Positions 1 to 6,913 of a stretch of 64,000 nt of DNA are shown one piece after another (the first letter of the stretch is position 1; the number at the start of each line of letters is the position of its first letter). The DNA comes from Leucobacter zeae (GTDB lineage Bacteria; Actinomycetota; Actinomycetes; Actinomycetales; Microbacteriaceae), in assembly GCF_016758175.1 (NCBI RefSeq), contig NZ_QYAB01000001.1, forward strand, positions 371,089 through 435,088, given 5' to 3'. The translations under genes and the position numbers were made by a program. The notes under the pieces are model-generated. The model had not been told where the DNA came from. It searched no databases and saw nothing but the letters and a program-made list of their open reading frames with translations.

Positions 1-185
1 GGGAGACGACGGAGATCGGCGCGGCGTCGCGCTTCGACGCGGCCGCGGCGGAGGAGACGCTGCGCGAGCTCGACGAGCAGTTCGCTGCCGGGGTCATCGA
101 GCGGCACGCGTACCTCGAGAAGAAGCGCTCGCTCGTGCGCCTCTTCGTGAAGTCGACCACGAATCCGGTACGCGGGCGCGCGTAG
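1..185 (+). CDS. C-terminal end of an unidentified protein, SHOCT-like tail
   Basis: The frame enters from outside the window and ends at TAG 183-185, so only about 60 residues are visible. The tail reads LRELDEQFAAGVI, then YLEKKRSLVRLF. This spacing (L..L......G.I....Y..KK..L) resembles the SHOCT module, a short helical oligomerisation segment found at the C-terminus of many actinobacterial proteins. Nothing upstream is available to identify the protein. The codon use is GC-rich and like the other flanking host genes. The function is unknown; the SHOCT reading is inference from a short motif. Confidence 0.6.
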   Translation, partial: ETTEIGAASRFDAAAAEETLRELDEQFAAGVIERHAYLEKKRSLVRLFVKSTTNPVRGRA

Positions 186-355
186 GCGTCTGCGAGGCCG
201 AGCTCCGCCGGCCGGCGGCGGCGCGACGTCCATCCCGGTCCGCCGCCGCGAGCGCAACCCCCTCGCGCGGGGTGCGCAGCCGTCGGAGGCTGGAAGCCCG
301 CACCGCGCGGGACCGGCCTGCGCTCTCGCGGCCGGGAAACCGAGGGGAGAACGAC

Positions 356-532
356 ATGAGCATGATCGACGATGCGGCCGACGACGCGAAGGACGCGACG
401 AAGGACGAACAGCGGCGCAAGCAGCACGTGACGCAGAACGGCGAGCAGCCCGACGTGAACGGCACGGGAACCGAGGCGGTCCCGGCGGATCGCATTCGGG
501 AGGATCCCGAACCGGTCGACAACCTGGAGTGA
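356..532 (+). CDS. small acidic hypothetical protein (58 aa)
   Basis: The ATG at 356 is preceded by GAGGGGAG at 342-349, a good ribosome binding site. A second ATG follows two codons later. The product is 58 residues, hydrophilic, rich in D, E, R and Q, with no membrane segment and no cysteine. It begins MSMIDDAADDAKDATKDEQ and is probably largely disordered or helical. The gene lies alone between the SHOCT-like gene and the oppositely oriented corA gene. I recognise no family; short charged proteins of this type are common and unassigned in actinobacteria. Confidence 0.55.
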   Translation: MSMIDDAADDAKDATKDEQRRKQHVTQNGEQPDVNGTGTEAVPADRIREDPEPVDNLE

Positions 533-559
533 TGGTGCGTCAGTCGCCCGGCGCGCGCT

Positions 560-1579
560 CTACAGCCACTTCTTCTTCTTGAAGATGCCGTAGAGCACGG
601 CCCCTGTGCCGAACATGAGCGCGACGGCGAACGGGTACCCGAAGCTCCAGTGGAGCTCGGGCATGCGGTCGAAGTTCATGCCGTACACCGAGCCGACGAG
701 GGTGGGGGTGAAGAGGATCGCCGCCCACGACGAGATCTTCTTCGTCTCCTCGCCCTGCCGCAGGCTGACCTCGGTCATCCGCCGCATCTCGTCGTTCTGC
801 CGCTGCGCCACGAGGGTCGCGTGCACCTGCAGCGCGTTCTCGAGCACCGAGCGGAAGGCTCCCGCGCGCTCGACGATGCGCAGGGTGTGGTCGAGCACGT
901 CGCGCAGCAGGCGCTGCAGTTCGAGATCCACCGCGTGCTGCTCCGAGCCGCGCAGCATCGTCTCGAGCATGCCCACGAGCGGCTGCGTGGCGCGCTGGAA
1001 GTCGATGACCTCGCGCGAGAGGTCGTAGATGCGCCGCGAGACGCCCGAGTCCTCGGTTTCGAAGAGCTGATCCTCGATCTCGTCGATGTCGTTCTCGAGC
1101 CCCGCGATCACGGGGCCGTACTCGTCGACGACCTCGTCGAGGATCGCGTAGAGCACCGCGTCCGGGCCCATCGCGAGCAGCTCGGGATCGGCCTCGAGGC
1201 GCCGGCGCACCTGCGCGAGGTTCGGCGATTCCGCGTGCCGGATCGCCACTACGAAGTCGGGTCCGACGAACAGGTGCACCTCGCCGAACTCGACCTCCTC
1301 GACGTCGTCGAGGTATCTCGCCGGCCGGAGCACGGCGAACAGGGTCTCGCCGTAGCGCTCGAGCTTCGACCGCTGGTGCCCGGTCAGGGCGTCCTCGACG
1401 GCGAGCGGGTGCAGGTCGAGCTCGTCGGCGATCGACCTGATCTCGGCGTCGCTCGGGCGGTAGAGCCCGATCCATGCCATGCCGTCGCGCTCGCGCATGG
1501 CCTCGTACGTCTCGGCGAGGCTCGCGGGGTCGGGCGTGCGCCGGCCCGCGACGTAGACGGCGTTGTCGACGACGGCCAT
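560..1579 (-). CDS. corA: CorA family magnesium/cobalt transporter
   Basis: This encodes a 339-aa inner-membrane channel of the CorA/MgtE-independent Mg2+ uptake family. The C-terminal 60 residues hold the two family-defining transmembrane helices, with the GMN signature in YGMNFDRMPEL at the end of the first, then a hydrophobic helix (FAVALMFGTGAVLYGIF) and a basic end KKKKWL. The long N-terminal part is charged and helical, as expected for the cytoplasmic funnel. ATG at 1579 is the start that fits the family; a longer upstream frame is open but has no homology. CorA forms a pentamer and imports Mg2+ (also Co2+/Ni2+) down the membrane potential. The length is typical. Confidence 0.93.
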   Translation of the reverse strand: MAVVDNAVYVAGRRTPDPASLAETYEAMRERDGMAWIGLYRPSDAEIRSIADELDLHPLAVEDALTGHQRSKLERYGETLFAVLRPARYLDDVEEVEFGEVHLFVGPDFVVAIRHAESPNLAQVRRRLEADPELLAMGPDAVLYAILDEVVDEYGPVIAGLENDIDEIEDQLFETEDSGVSRRIYDLSREVIDFQRATQPLVGMLETMLRGSEQHAVDLELQRLLRDVLDHTLRIVERAGAFRSVLENALQVHATLVAQRQNDEMRRMTEVSLRQGEETKKISSWAAILFTPTLVGSVYGMNFDRMPELHWSFGYPFAVALMFGTGAVLYGIFKKKKWL

Positions 1580-1623
1580 GGTGTGCTCCTCAGATGCGTT
1601 CGGGATCCCGCTGCCCGGCAATC

Positions 1624-2100
1624 CTATGCGAGCGGGTGCTGCTGCATCCGCCCTTCGCCCTCGTACTCCTCGACCTCGGGCTTCGGATCGCGCGCGTCGA
1701 CGTAGGCGAAGGCGAGCGCGAAGATCGCGAGGGTGAACGCGACGATGCCGAGCGGGTTGCAGAGCGCGATCGCCATCTCGTCGCCGAACGCCGAGCCGGC
1801 GAGGTGGCCGATGATCGAGACCAGGCCGTCGCCCGAGCGATCCGGCACGGTGAAGCCGAAGCCGATCGCGCAGATCCACGAGAGCACGAGCGAGACGACG
1901 GTGCTGCGGCGCGTGCGCCGCCCGCGCTCGCGGGTGATGCGCACCCGGGCGGCGATCCAGAGGCTGAGCCCCGCGTAGATCACCCCGATGGTCGGCACGT
2001 ACCACCAGGTGAGCGATCCCCCGATCCCGAAGGCCCACCGCCCCGCCGACATCCAGAGGGCCAGCAGTCCGCCGATGATCGCGATGGCGCGGCTGTTCAC
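1624..2100 (-). CDS. four-helix integral membrane protein of unknown function
   Basis: The GTG at 2100 is preceded on its strand by AGAAGGAG, so it is preferred over the ATG at 2169. The product is 158 aa with four predicted membrane segments near residues 3-22, 30-52, 65-85 and 105-130, and a hydrophilic acidic tail with EEYEGEGR. An RRTRR cluster before helix 3 should be cytoplasmic. The gene lies upstream of corA in the same orientation but 44 bp away, so it may be co-transcribed with it. I do not recognise a family; it resembles the many small DUF4190/DUF-type actinobacterial membrane proteins only in architecture. Confidence 0.65.
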   Translation of the reverse strand: MNSRAIAIIGGLLALWMSAGRWAFGIGGSLTWWYVPTIGVIYAGLSLWIAARVRITRERGRRTRRSTVVSLVLSWICAIGFGFTVPDRSGDGLVSIIGHLAGSAFGDEMAIALCNPLGIVAFTLAIFALAFAYVDARDPKPEVEEYEGEGRMQQHPLA

Positions 2101-2175
2101 AGGTGCTCCTTCTCCGTCCCAGACGGCGTCCTCGGCCCCGCGAAACGCCAGGGCGACAGGACTAGCCAACCAGAT

Positions 2176-2205
2176 TTCGCATCCGGGAGCGAATGGTGTT
2201 ATTCT
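2176..2205 (+). promoter_or_regulatory. candidate sigma-70 promoter for the tRNA-Thr/tRNA-Met pair
   Basis: TTCGCA at 2176-2181 and TATTCT at 2200-2205 are separated by 18 bp and lie about 29 bp before the tRNA-Thr gene. The spacing and the rare AT-rich -10 in GC-rich DNA fit a vegetative promoter. This is a pattern match only. Confidence 0.4.
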
Positions 2206-2233
2206 CTAACGGTTGTCATCGCAAGGTGGCCGC

Positions 2234-2305
<72 letters not shown>

Positions 2306-2333
2306 CTGACTCTGCTTGGTTTGCCAAGAGTTT

Positions 2334-2407
2334 GGCTGAGTAGCTCAGCTGGTTAGAGCGCACGACTCATAATCGTGAGGTCGCGGGATCGAGCCCCGCC
2401 TCAGCTA
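2334..2407 (+). tRNA. tRNA-Met (anticodon CAT), integration target of the ICE
   Basis: The acceptor arm pairs GGCTGAG (2334-2340) with CTCAGCT (2400-2406), with a G-T first pair and discriminator A2407. The anticodon stem CACGA/TCGTG carries loop CTCATAA with CAT at 2368-2370. The T-arm is GCGGG/CCCGC. An initiator tRNA would begin CGCGGG and have a different T-arm, so this is the elongator Met type (an Ile2-type tRNA modified at C34 cannot be ruled out from sequence). The 3' part from position 2371 onward belongs to the duplicated attachment core, so the element restores a functional tRNA on insertion. Confidence 0.93.
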
Positions 2408-2735
2408 CAGGAGAGTCAGACCGGGGAGTAATGAACCCCACCGAAACCCCCGTCGCGGAAGCGGCGGGGGTTTTCTGGTTTGCCGGGGAAGCGGATTCCA
2501 GGGGCTCCCTGCCGATCAAATATTCGATGCTGACGCCAAAATAGTCGCTGAGTCGAATGAGGTCTTCGGCAGCCCAGCGGGTGCCACCGAGCTTGTTGTT
2601 GAAGGACGTGTGTGAAATTCCGATTGCAAGCGCAATCGCCCGTCCGGAGACTCTTCCGTTGATGAACATGAGGTGGTTCACGCGGTAGGAGATCTGCTGA
2701 TCAATCGATACTTCATCGAGTTTCGGTTCGCCCAT
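2367..2735 (-). CDS. Cro/CI-type HTH regulator whose 3' end lies in attL
   Basis: A 122-aa product starting at ATG 2735. A lambda-repressor-type helix-turn-helix is visible around residues 28-70 (GRAIALAIGISHTSFNNKL, then IRLSDYFGVSIEYLIGREP). The last 13 residues (VAEAGLDPATSRL) are encoded by the attachment core, and the stop TGA 2367-2369 lies in the tRNA anticodon loop, outside the core. In the excised circle the frame would read through into the right end of the element and add 34 different residues. The C-terminal third also overlaps a terminator hairpin. It is divergent from the HTH gene at 2842, with a palindrome between them, so a role in controlling excision or transfer is likely but inferred. 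Confidence 0.75.
   Translation of the reverse strand: MGEPKLDEVSIDQQISYRVNHLMFINGRVSGRAIALAIGISHTSFNNKLGGTRWAAEDLIRLSDYFGVSIEYLIGREPLESASPANQKTPAASATGVSVGFITPRSDSPVAEAGLDPATSRL
2371..2410 (+). repeat. attL core (40-bp direct repeat)
   Basis: The 40 bases from AATCGTGAGG to TCAGCTACAG are identical to 56995-57034. They cover the 3' side of the anticodon stem, the variable loop, the T-arm and the acceptor strand of tRNA-Met. Past the core a further AGAGTCA matches after a one-base offset. The integrase strand exchange must occur inside this core. Confidence 0.93.
2444..2473 (+). terminator. rho-independent terminator just inside attL
   Basis: AAACCCCCGTCGC (2444-2456) pairs with GCGGCGGGGGTTT (2461-2473) around a GGAA tetraloop, and Ts follow on the + strand. 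It would end the tRNA-Met transcript, replacing the native terminator that now lies beyond attR at 57042-57075. It lies inside the coding frame of the leftward HTH gene. Confidence 0.75.
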
Positions 2736-2803
2736 GTTCTCAGGATACCTATGCCATCGACACGAAACTAGCTCAATGGTGCTTATGTGTTGATAGTGGG
2801 CCA

Positions 2804-2823
2804 TTGGAACGATCCCGTTCCAA
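2804..2823. promoter_or_regulatory. palindromic operator between divergent HTH genes
   Basis: TTGGAACG (2804-2811) and its perfect inverse CGTTCCAA (2816-2823) are separated by ATCC. The site lies between the starts of the leftward HTH regulator (2735) and the rightward HTH gene (2842). A 20-bp dyad here is the normal position for autoregulation by a Cro/CI-type dimer. No protein binding can be shown from sequence. Confidence 0.55.
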
Positions 2824-2841
2824 CTGTGTTACTGTTTGGGC

Positions 2842-3039
2842 ATGCCCCTCTCAAATGATGAAGCTCGCCGCGAGCTTCAGGCTTTGCTTGATGCAGAGGA
2901 GCGCGACCACGCCTGGGTCGCTCGTCGCATCGGCAAGTCGTACCAGTGGGTTTGGCGGCGATTTGCCGGCAAGACACCCATGCAGTTGGACGACTATCGC
3001 CTGATCTATTCGGCGTTCGAGCGAGTGAAGACCCCGTAA
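2842..3039 (+). CDS. small HTH DNA-binding protein (65 aa)
   Basis: ATG 2842 follows the operator-like dyad closely. No clear ribosome binding site is visible, so the mRNA may be leaderless or nearly so. The 65-aa product has a compact HTH: AWVARRIGKSYQWVWRRFAG then MQLDDYRLIYSAFERV, the arrangement of XRE-type helices 2 to 5. At this size it is a Cro-like regulator or an excisionase-like recombination directionality factor; no separate Xis is recognisable elsewhere in the element. It is followed by a hairpin at 3047-3076. The HTH assignment is fairly safe, while the role is inferred from position. Confidence 0.7.
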   Translation: MPLSNDEARRELQALLDAEERDHAWVARRIGKSYQWVWRRFAGKTPMQLDDYRLIYSAFERVKTP

Positions 3040-3046
3040 ACAGAAC

Positions 3047-3076
3047 GAACCCCTAGAGCGGCAACTCCAGGGGTTC
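3047..3076 (+). terminator. stem-loop after the small HTH gene
   Basis: GAACCCCTAGAG (3047-3058) pairs with CTCCAGGGGTTC (3065-3076) with one internal mismatch and a 6-nt loop. There is no T-run after it, so it may be an attenuator or an actinobacterial-style terminator. It separates the regulator from the operon starting at 3103. Confidence 0.5.
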
Positions 3077-3102
3077 GGCGATATCCCGAAAGGAACATCT
3101 AC

Positions 3103-3453
3103 GTGTCTCACCATAATGACACGGTCTCGCGCGCAGTGACAACGCCTGGAGGCCAAACCACTGCGAACGAGCACCACAATTCTCCCACGCCCACCCGCGC
3201 GCAGGCCGAGAGCTTCGACCTCTTGCACGCCCTCGTGAACTTGATGCGCGTTGCTGAGCATGCGCGCGACTCGGAACGCTTCGCGATACTGGGAGCGACG
3301 CTGCTGCAGGAAGCGCATCTTCTCCTCATCGGGCATCCCGGCGCGAACAAGTTCGCCCCGTTGCTCACGAGGTTCATTGGTCAGATTCACCCGGGCGACG
3401 CCGACCTTCAGGCCGAACTCCGCCGCACGGTTGCTGCGGAGACGCAGAGATGA
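3103..3453 (+). CDS. hypothetical protein, first gene of the 3.1-8.0 kb ICE operon
   Basis: GTG 3103 is preceded by AAAGGAA at 3089-3095. The product has 116 residues: a polar, Ser/Thr/His-rich first 35 residues, then a helical segment (FDLLHALVNLMRVAEHARD, LGATLLQEAHLLLIGHPG). There is no membrane segment or recognised motif. Its stop codon overlaps the start of the next gene (ATGA at 3450), so the two are translationally coupled. It opens a tightly packed operon running to about 7968. I do not recognise the family. Confidence 0.65.
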   Translation: MSHHNDTVSRAVTTPGGQTTANEHHNSPTPTRAQAESFDLLHALVNLMRVAEHARDSERFAILGATLLQEAHLLLIGHPGANKFAPLLTRFIGQIHPGDADLQAELRRTVAAETQR

Positions 3454-3662
3454 TCCGCGCTACTGGAGCCGGACTGATGGCCCTCGGCATTGTTGCGACC
3501 GTCGTCGGCCTGGTCGGCATCGGAGTCACTGTGAACGAGATGCTCATTGGGAACCAGGCACTAGATGCTCTGCTCTCGATCATCTTGCTCTTCCTGATGC
3601 AGCTGCTCGTCGGGTACTTCGCCTGGCTCGCTGGTCGAGAGATGGTGGACAGTCATGAATGA
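3450..3662 (+). CDS. small two-helix membrane protein (70 aa)
   Basis: Starts in the ATGA overlap with the preceding gene and overlaps the following gene by 8 nt. Two hydrophobic helices are clear: LMALGIVATVVGLVGIGVTV near residues 9-28 and LSIILLFLMQLLVGYFAWLA near 42-61. The C-terminus is short and charged (GREMVDSHE). Such small membrane proteins are frequent in actinobacterial conjugative operons (Spd-like spread functions), but no specific family is recognisable here. The function is unknown. Confidence 0.65.
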   Translation: MIRATGAGLMALGIVATVVGLVGIGVTVNEMLIGNQALDALLSIILLFLMQLLVGYFAWLAGREMVDSHE

Positions 3663-4740
3663 CCAGATGATCGTCGTCACCGATATCGGCCTCGATCGGG
3701 AGGTCATGTCGATCCGCACCTGGTGGGCCCTCGACGAGCGACTCACGGCAAACCCGTTGTCGGTGTATCTCTATTTCCGGGCACTGGGGTCCGGCGCGAA
3801 GCGCACACAGCAGGAGGCTGCTCGGGAACTCGGCCTCGGCGAGCATGCGTTCCGCACCGCGAAGGAACGACTCCGCCGCGCCGGCTTCCTGCAGGAGATC
3901 CGCGACCGGTATCCCGACGGCTACCGCGACCCCCGCACCGGTGAACCGAAGGGCGGACAGAACCGCTACCGGCTCGTCTTCCAGGACCCTGCCCAGGGGG
4001 TCGAGGTGCCCGATTCAGAGTCGCTGATCTCGTCAGATTCCTCGATCGAACTTGCCACTGAAATCCCCGATCAGAACCGGTCGTGGAAATCAAGAGCGGC
4101 CACGTCATCCGCTCTTGATAATCAAGAACGGATTGGAAAACCCCAGGTCAGCCGGGCACGTGATTTTCAAGAGCGGGCTGAACCCGTTCTTGAAAATCAC
4201 GACCCCTTAGAGGAAGACACAGGTTTGGTTGGTTGGTTGGTTAATTCTTCTTCTCAACCAACCAACCAGACCGGTCGCACGCGCGAAGCGACCGACGCTG
4301 AGCTCGAATCGCTCGCTCCGGGCTGCGGCCTGACGCTCTCCGCGATCGAGTCCGAAGTCGCCGGACGCGTGGACCTTTCACGCGTCGATGTCGTGCAGGC
4401 AACACGTGAAACGCTCCTCCGCGCCACGACGACCGTCGCGAAGCCGGCCGGCTATGTGGCCGCGGTGATCGTACGCAAGCCGGACGCCTGGCCAGTCGGA
4501 CGCGAGGCGCCGACCCCGTTCGTTCCGACGAGGCAGGAACGGGCGGGAGACCGCCCATCCTCGTTCTGGCCGAACCCGTCGGAAGCGTCTTGTGCCCGTG
4601 GAGTCCACGATTGGGGAGCCGAGTATCTGCCTGAGATCGAGCGAGCTCATTGCATCCACTGCGGCGAAGCTCGCCGGCGGCACGATGCTAGGTTCGCGGC
4701 GCTCGAGGCCGATTTCGAGATGAGCGGGGGTGGGCTCTGA
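3655..4740 (+). CDS. HTH protein, candidate replication initiator of the ICE
   Basis: 361 aa, ATG 3655 overlapping the previous gene by 8 nt. Residues about 30-110 form a winged-helix-like domain: LTANPLSVYLYFRALG, then QEAARELGLGEHAFRTAKE, a recognition helix, and LRRAGFLQEIRDRYPDGYR as the wing. This organisation is seen in plasmid replication initiators and DnaD-like helix-turn-helix proteins. The C-terminus carries a possible zinc cluster (CARGVHDW, then HCIHCGEARRRH). The central coding region (4090-4267) contains five copies of TCAAGARCGG, a 19-bp-arm palindrome and a GGTT/AACC hairpin, which suggests an origin inside the gene. The replication role is inference; a transcription regulator remains possible. 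Confidence 0.65.
   Translation: MNDQMIVVTDIGLDREVMSIRTWWALDERLTANPLSVYLYFRALGSGAKRTQQEAARELGLGEHAFRTAKERLRRAGFLQEIRDRYPDGYRDPRTGEPKGGQNRYRLVFQDPAQGVEVPDSESLISSDSSIELATEIPDQNRSWKSRAATSSALDNQERIGKPQVSRARDFQERAEPVLENHDPLEEDTGLVGWLVNSSSQPTNQTGRTREATDAELESLAPGCGLTLSAIESEVAGRVDLSRVDVVQATRETLLRATTTVAKPAGYVAAVIVRKPDAWPVGREAPTPFVPTRQERAGDRPSSFWPNPSEASCARGVHDWGAEYLPEIERAHCIHCGEARRRHDARFAALEADFEMSGGGL
4090..4193. repeat. iteron-like cluster (five TCAAGARCGG copies)
   Basis: Direct-orientation copies of TCAAGAGCGG lie at 4090-4099 and 4167-4176, with TCAAGAACGG at 4122-4131. Inverted copies lie at 4109-4118 and 4184-4193. Spacing is irregular and the orientation alternates. Five 10-bp matches in about 100 bp of coding sequence, with one base varying A/G, are far from chance. 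Candidate initiator-binding sites (origin) or a partition site. Confidence 0.65.
4159..4201. repeat. 19-bp-arm palindrome containing iterons 4 and 5
   Basis: Arms 4159-4177 and 4183-4201 are inverse complements except for one G/T position, around the 5-nt loop CTGAA. It is followed at 4231-4242 and 4256-4267 by a second hairpin made of GGTT repeats and AACC repeats (12-bp perfect arms, 13-nt loop). Both lie inside the coding region of the initiator-like gene. Confidence 0.7.
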
Positions 4741-5105
4741 TGGGTCGAGTCGTGAAGCGCGAAGTCGTCGCGATCCGCTGCGAGCTCGCCGCCCCCAGGC
4801 GTGGTGCACCGAGCTGTGACGCGGTCATGCCCGTCGTCCCGTTGCCTGCCGGTTGCGTCTGGGAAGACCAGGTGCTCGACCTTGGCCGCCTGGTCGCGTC
4901 CGGCTGGGCGTTCGTGATCACTCCGAGCTTGCGGAGCTACTGCCCCCAGCACGCGGATCGGGTCTGGGACTGCACCTGCAGGACTCACCGCGACCGGGCT
5001 CATCTGTGCACGTCCCACGGTGACGCCTCTGAGCTCGTATGGGCGCAAGACCTGGTTCCCGCCGAAGCCACGGCGGAACTCGCAAGGATCGGAGAAGCAG
5101 CATGA
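4740..5105 (+). CDS. hypothetical Cys/His-rich protein
   Basis: Start ATG shares one base with the preceding TGA (TGATG at 4738-4742). 121 aa. A cluster of potential metal ligands is visible in the C-terminal half: SYCPQHADRVWDCTCRTHRD then HLCTSHGD, giving a C-x2-H / C-x-C / H / C-x2-H pattern that could hold zinc. An earlier CDAV and a CVWED add two cysteines. No enzyme motif is seen. The next gene starts in the ATGA at 5102, so it is translationally coupled in the operon. The family is not recognised. Confidence 0.65.
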   Translation: MGRVVKREVVAIRCELAAPRRGAPSCDAVMPVVPLPAGCVWEDQVLDLGRLVASGWAFVITPSLRSYCPQHADRVWDCTCRTHRDRAHLCTSHGDASELVWAQDLVPAEATAELARIGEAA

Positions 5106-6124
5106 CCGGATTGATCAGCGGAGACATTCACCAGTCCTGGACCTCGGTCCCGGTCGGCGACGTGATCGTGCGCGAACGCCAGCGCAAGGTCAATGAGGCA
5201 CACGTTAAGGATGTTCGGAAGTCGTTCGAGTCCCTCGGCGGGCAGCTCCAACTGCAGCCCATCGTCCTCGACCAGAACATGATCCTCATCGATGGCGCGC
5301 ATCGCCTCGCGGCTGCCAAAGCCGAGGGATGGACACACATCTCGGCGCTCGTTCTTGATGGCGCAACCGACGAGGACCGCGCGCTGCTGGAAGCAGAAGC
5401 TAACCGGGTTCGCCTCCAGCTGTCGCCGGTCGAGCTCGAAGAGGTGTGGTCGAAGATCTACGAGCCCGCTTTCCGGGCACGCGCTCGTCAGAATCAGGTC
5501 TCCCAGTTGAAACGAGGAGCTGAGGTGCCAGCTCCCGTTACTGGAAATTCCAGTAACGGGGACGAGCGCCGTGTTGTCCAGTCGGTTTCCATGCCGAGTG
5601 CAGCGAAGCAGGCGACCGGATACTCGCTTGAGACGCTGAACAAGGTCACGGATATCAGGAACTTCGCCCAGTCGGCTACGGCGTCCGAGGAGTTGCGGTC
5701 CGCCGCGCAGAAGGGGCTCACGAAGCTGCAGCGTCCCGGCGCTTCGGTCGACGCCGTGCACAAGTCGCTGATGAAGATGAAGGAGCGCGAGCAGACGCTC
5801 TCGATGGACCCGTCTGAAGCGCAGCGTCGCCTGCTGGAGAAGCGGCTCGATCAGACCCTTACGGAGACGACTTTGCTCGCGGAAAAGCTCACCGGTGCCC
5901 TCGGAGAGGATCTCCTCGCCGCGGCTCGACAGGAGCAGGTCGCTCAGGAGTCGCTGCGGGGCATTCGGGTTGCTCTCACACACGCACTCGCGGCGGTCGT
6001 GTCCACGGAGTGCGAGCTCGCAGGCAATCCTTCGGAACGGCTCTACCAGCTGGGCGCCGAGGTGACCCGGATGTTGTCGGAGCAGTCGATCAAGCAACTC
6101 GGATTGGAGAAGGACGATGACTAG
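5102..6124 (+). CDS. ParB/Srx-like N-terminal domain protein
   Basis: 340 aa starting in the ATGA overlap at 5102. Residues about 14-110 match the ParB/sulfiredoxin-like fold: VPVGDVIVRERQRKVN, then a helix AHVKDVRKSFESLG, QLQPIVLD and the signature LIDGAHRLAAAKAEGW (the counterpart of the ParB GEHRRLAA box). The rest is helical and charged (residues 170-340) and lacks an obvious ParB HTH. Proteins of this type act in plasmid partition or as DNA nucleases/regulators. Its place directly after the initiator-like gene supports a maintenance role. The specific activity cannot be told from sequence. Confidence 0.78.
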   Translation: MTGLISGDIHQSWTSVPVGDVIVRERQRKVNEAHVKDVRKSFESLGGQLQLQPIVLDQNMILIDGAHRLAAAKAEGWTHISALVLDGATDEDRALLEAEANRVRLQLSPVELEEVWSKIYEPAFRARARQNQVSQLKRGAEVPAPVTGNSSNGDERRVVQSVSMPSAAKQATGYSLETLNKVTDIRNFAQSATASEELRSAAQKGLTKLQRPGASVDAVHKSLMKMKEREQTLSMDPSEAQRRLLEKRLDQTLTETTLLAEKLTGALGEDLLAAARQEQVAQESLRGIRVALTHALAAVVSTECELAGNPSERLYQLGAEVTRMLSEQSIKQLGLEKDDD

Positions 6125-6911
6125 CAGCGTCCCGAAGTTCACGGTCTGGGAGCAGCGCGTCGCGCTGACGGACCTCGCGGACCAGCGCAGCGAATTCCTC
6201 GCTACCGCAGCTGGAGCCGCGTTCCTCGAGCAGCTCGACCTGCACATCGCGCCGAAGCTCGTCGGGATCGCGCGCGACCCGGGCGGAGAGTGGGGCTATC
6301 ACCTCGAACGCGACGACGTGGTGCACATGATCATCGTGCACCTGCTGACCTCGCTCGAGGAGAACCCCGACAAGGCACCCGTGCGGTACGCGGCCGAGGC
6401 TGAGGATCCGTGGGGGTATCTCTGGACCTGTGGTCGACGGTGGATCTTGGCCGAGCGGGGCGTCCGGGGGAGGAGCCTTGAGTTCGCCGAGCTGCTGCCG
6501 GCGCCGGATGTGGATGACGCTGACCATGGCCTCACACCACTCGATGAGGTCGTCCGGCTCACTTACGAGCAACTCGTGCCGCGGATCCCGAAGCAATATC
6601 AGGCGGAGGTGCTGAGCCTCTTGGGGTGGATCGCCGCGAACCCACCGCAGCGGCTTTCCTACGAGGGTGCCGAGCAGGCGGATGCCCATCGGTACTGCCC
6701 GGGCCTCACGCTGGGTCAGGTGGTCGCCGTGTTCAACATCGCTCGGGGCGGGAGGCCCCGGAACGCGGAGACGTCGCTGATGGGCCAGTACCTCCTCGAC
6801 GCGGGCTTCCAGCCGTCGAGCTCGCCCTCACATATGCGGGCACTCATCTTCTTCAAGAACGCATTCCGTGCAGCCGAGAAGGGCTCCCGAATGCTCACCG
6901 ATTGGAACTGA
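6117..6911 (+). CDS. conserved-looking ICE protein of unknown function (264 aa)
   Basis: ATG 6117 overlaps the end of the ParB-like gene by 8 nt. The protein is 264 aa, soluble, with Trp-containing motifs (FTVWEQRVALTDLADQRSEF, DPWGYLWTCGRRWILAERG) and a central segment ALLGW-like region (VLSLLGWIAANPPQRLSYEG). No membrane segment, Walker or cysteine-cluster motif is found. The domain order loosely recalls sigma-factor-like or helicase-loader proteins, but I cannot assign it. The operon context (initiator-like, ParB-like) suggests a role in maintenance or transfer control. Confidence 0.65.
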   Translation: MTSSVPKFTVWEQRVALTDLADQRSEFLATAAGAAFLEQLDLHIAPKLVGIARDPGGEWGYHLERDDVVHMIIVHLLTSLEENPDKAPVRYAAEAEDPWGYLWTCGRRWILAERGVRGRSLEFAELLPAPDVDDADHGLTPLDEVVRLTYEQLVPRIPKQYQAEVLSLLGWIAANPPQRLSYEGAEQADAHRYCPGLTLGQVVAVFNIARGGRPRNAETSLMGQYLLDAGFQPSSSPSHMRALIFFKNAFRAAEKGSRMLTDWN

Positions 6912-6913
6912 CC

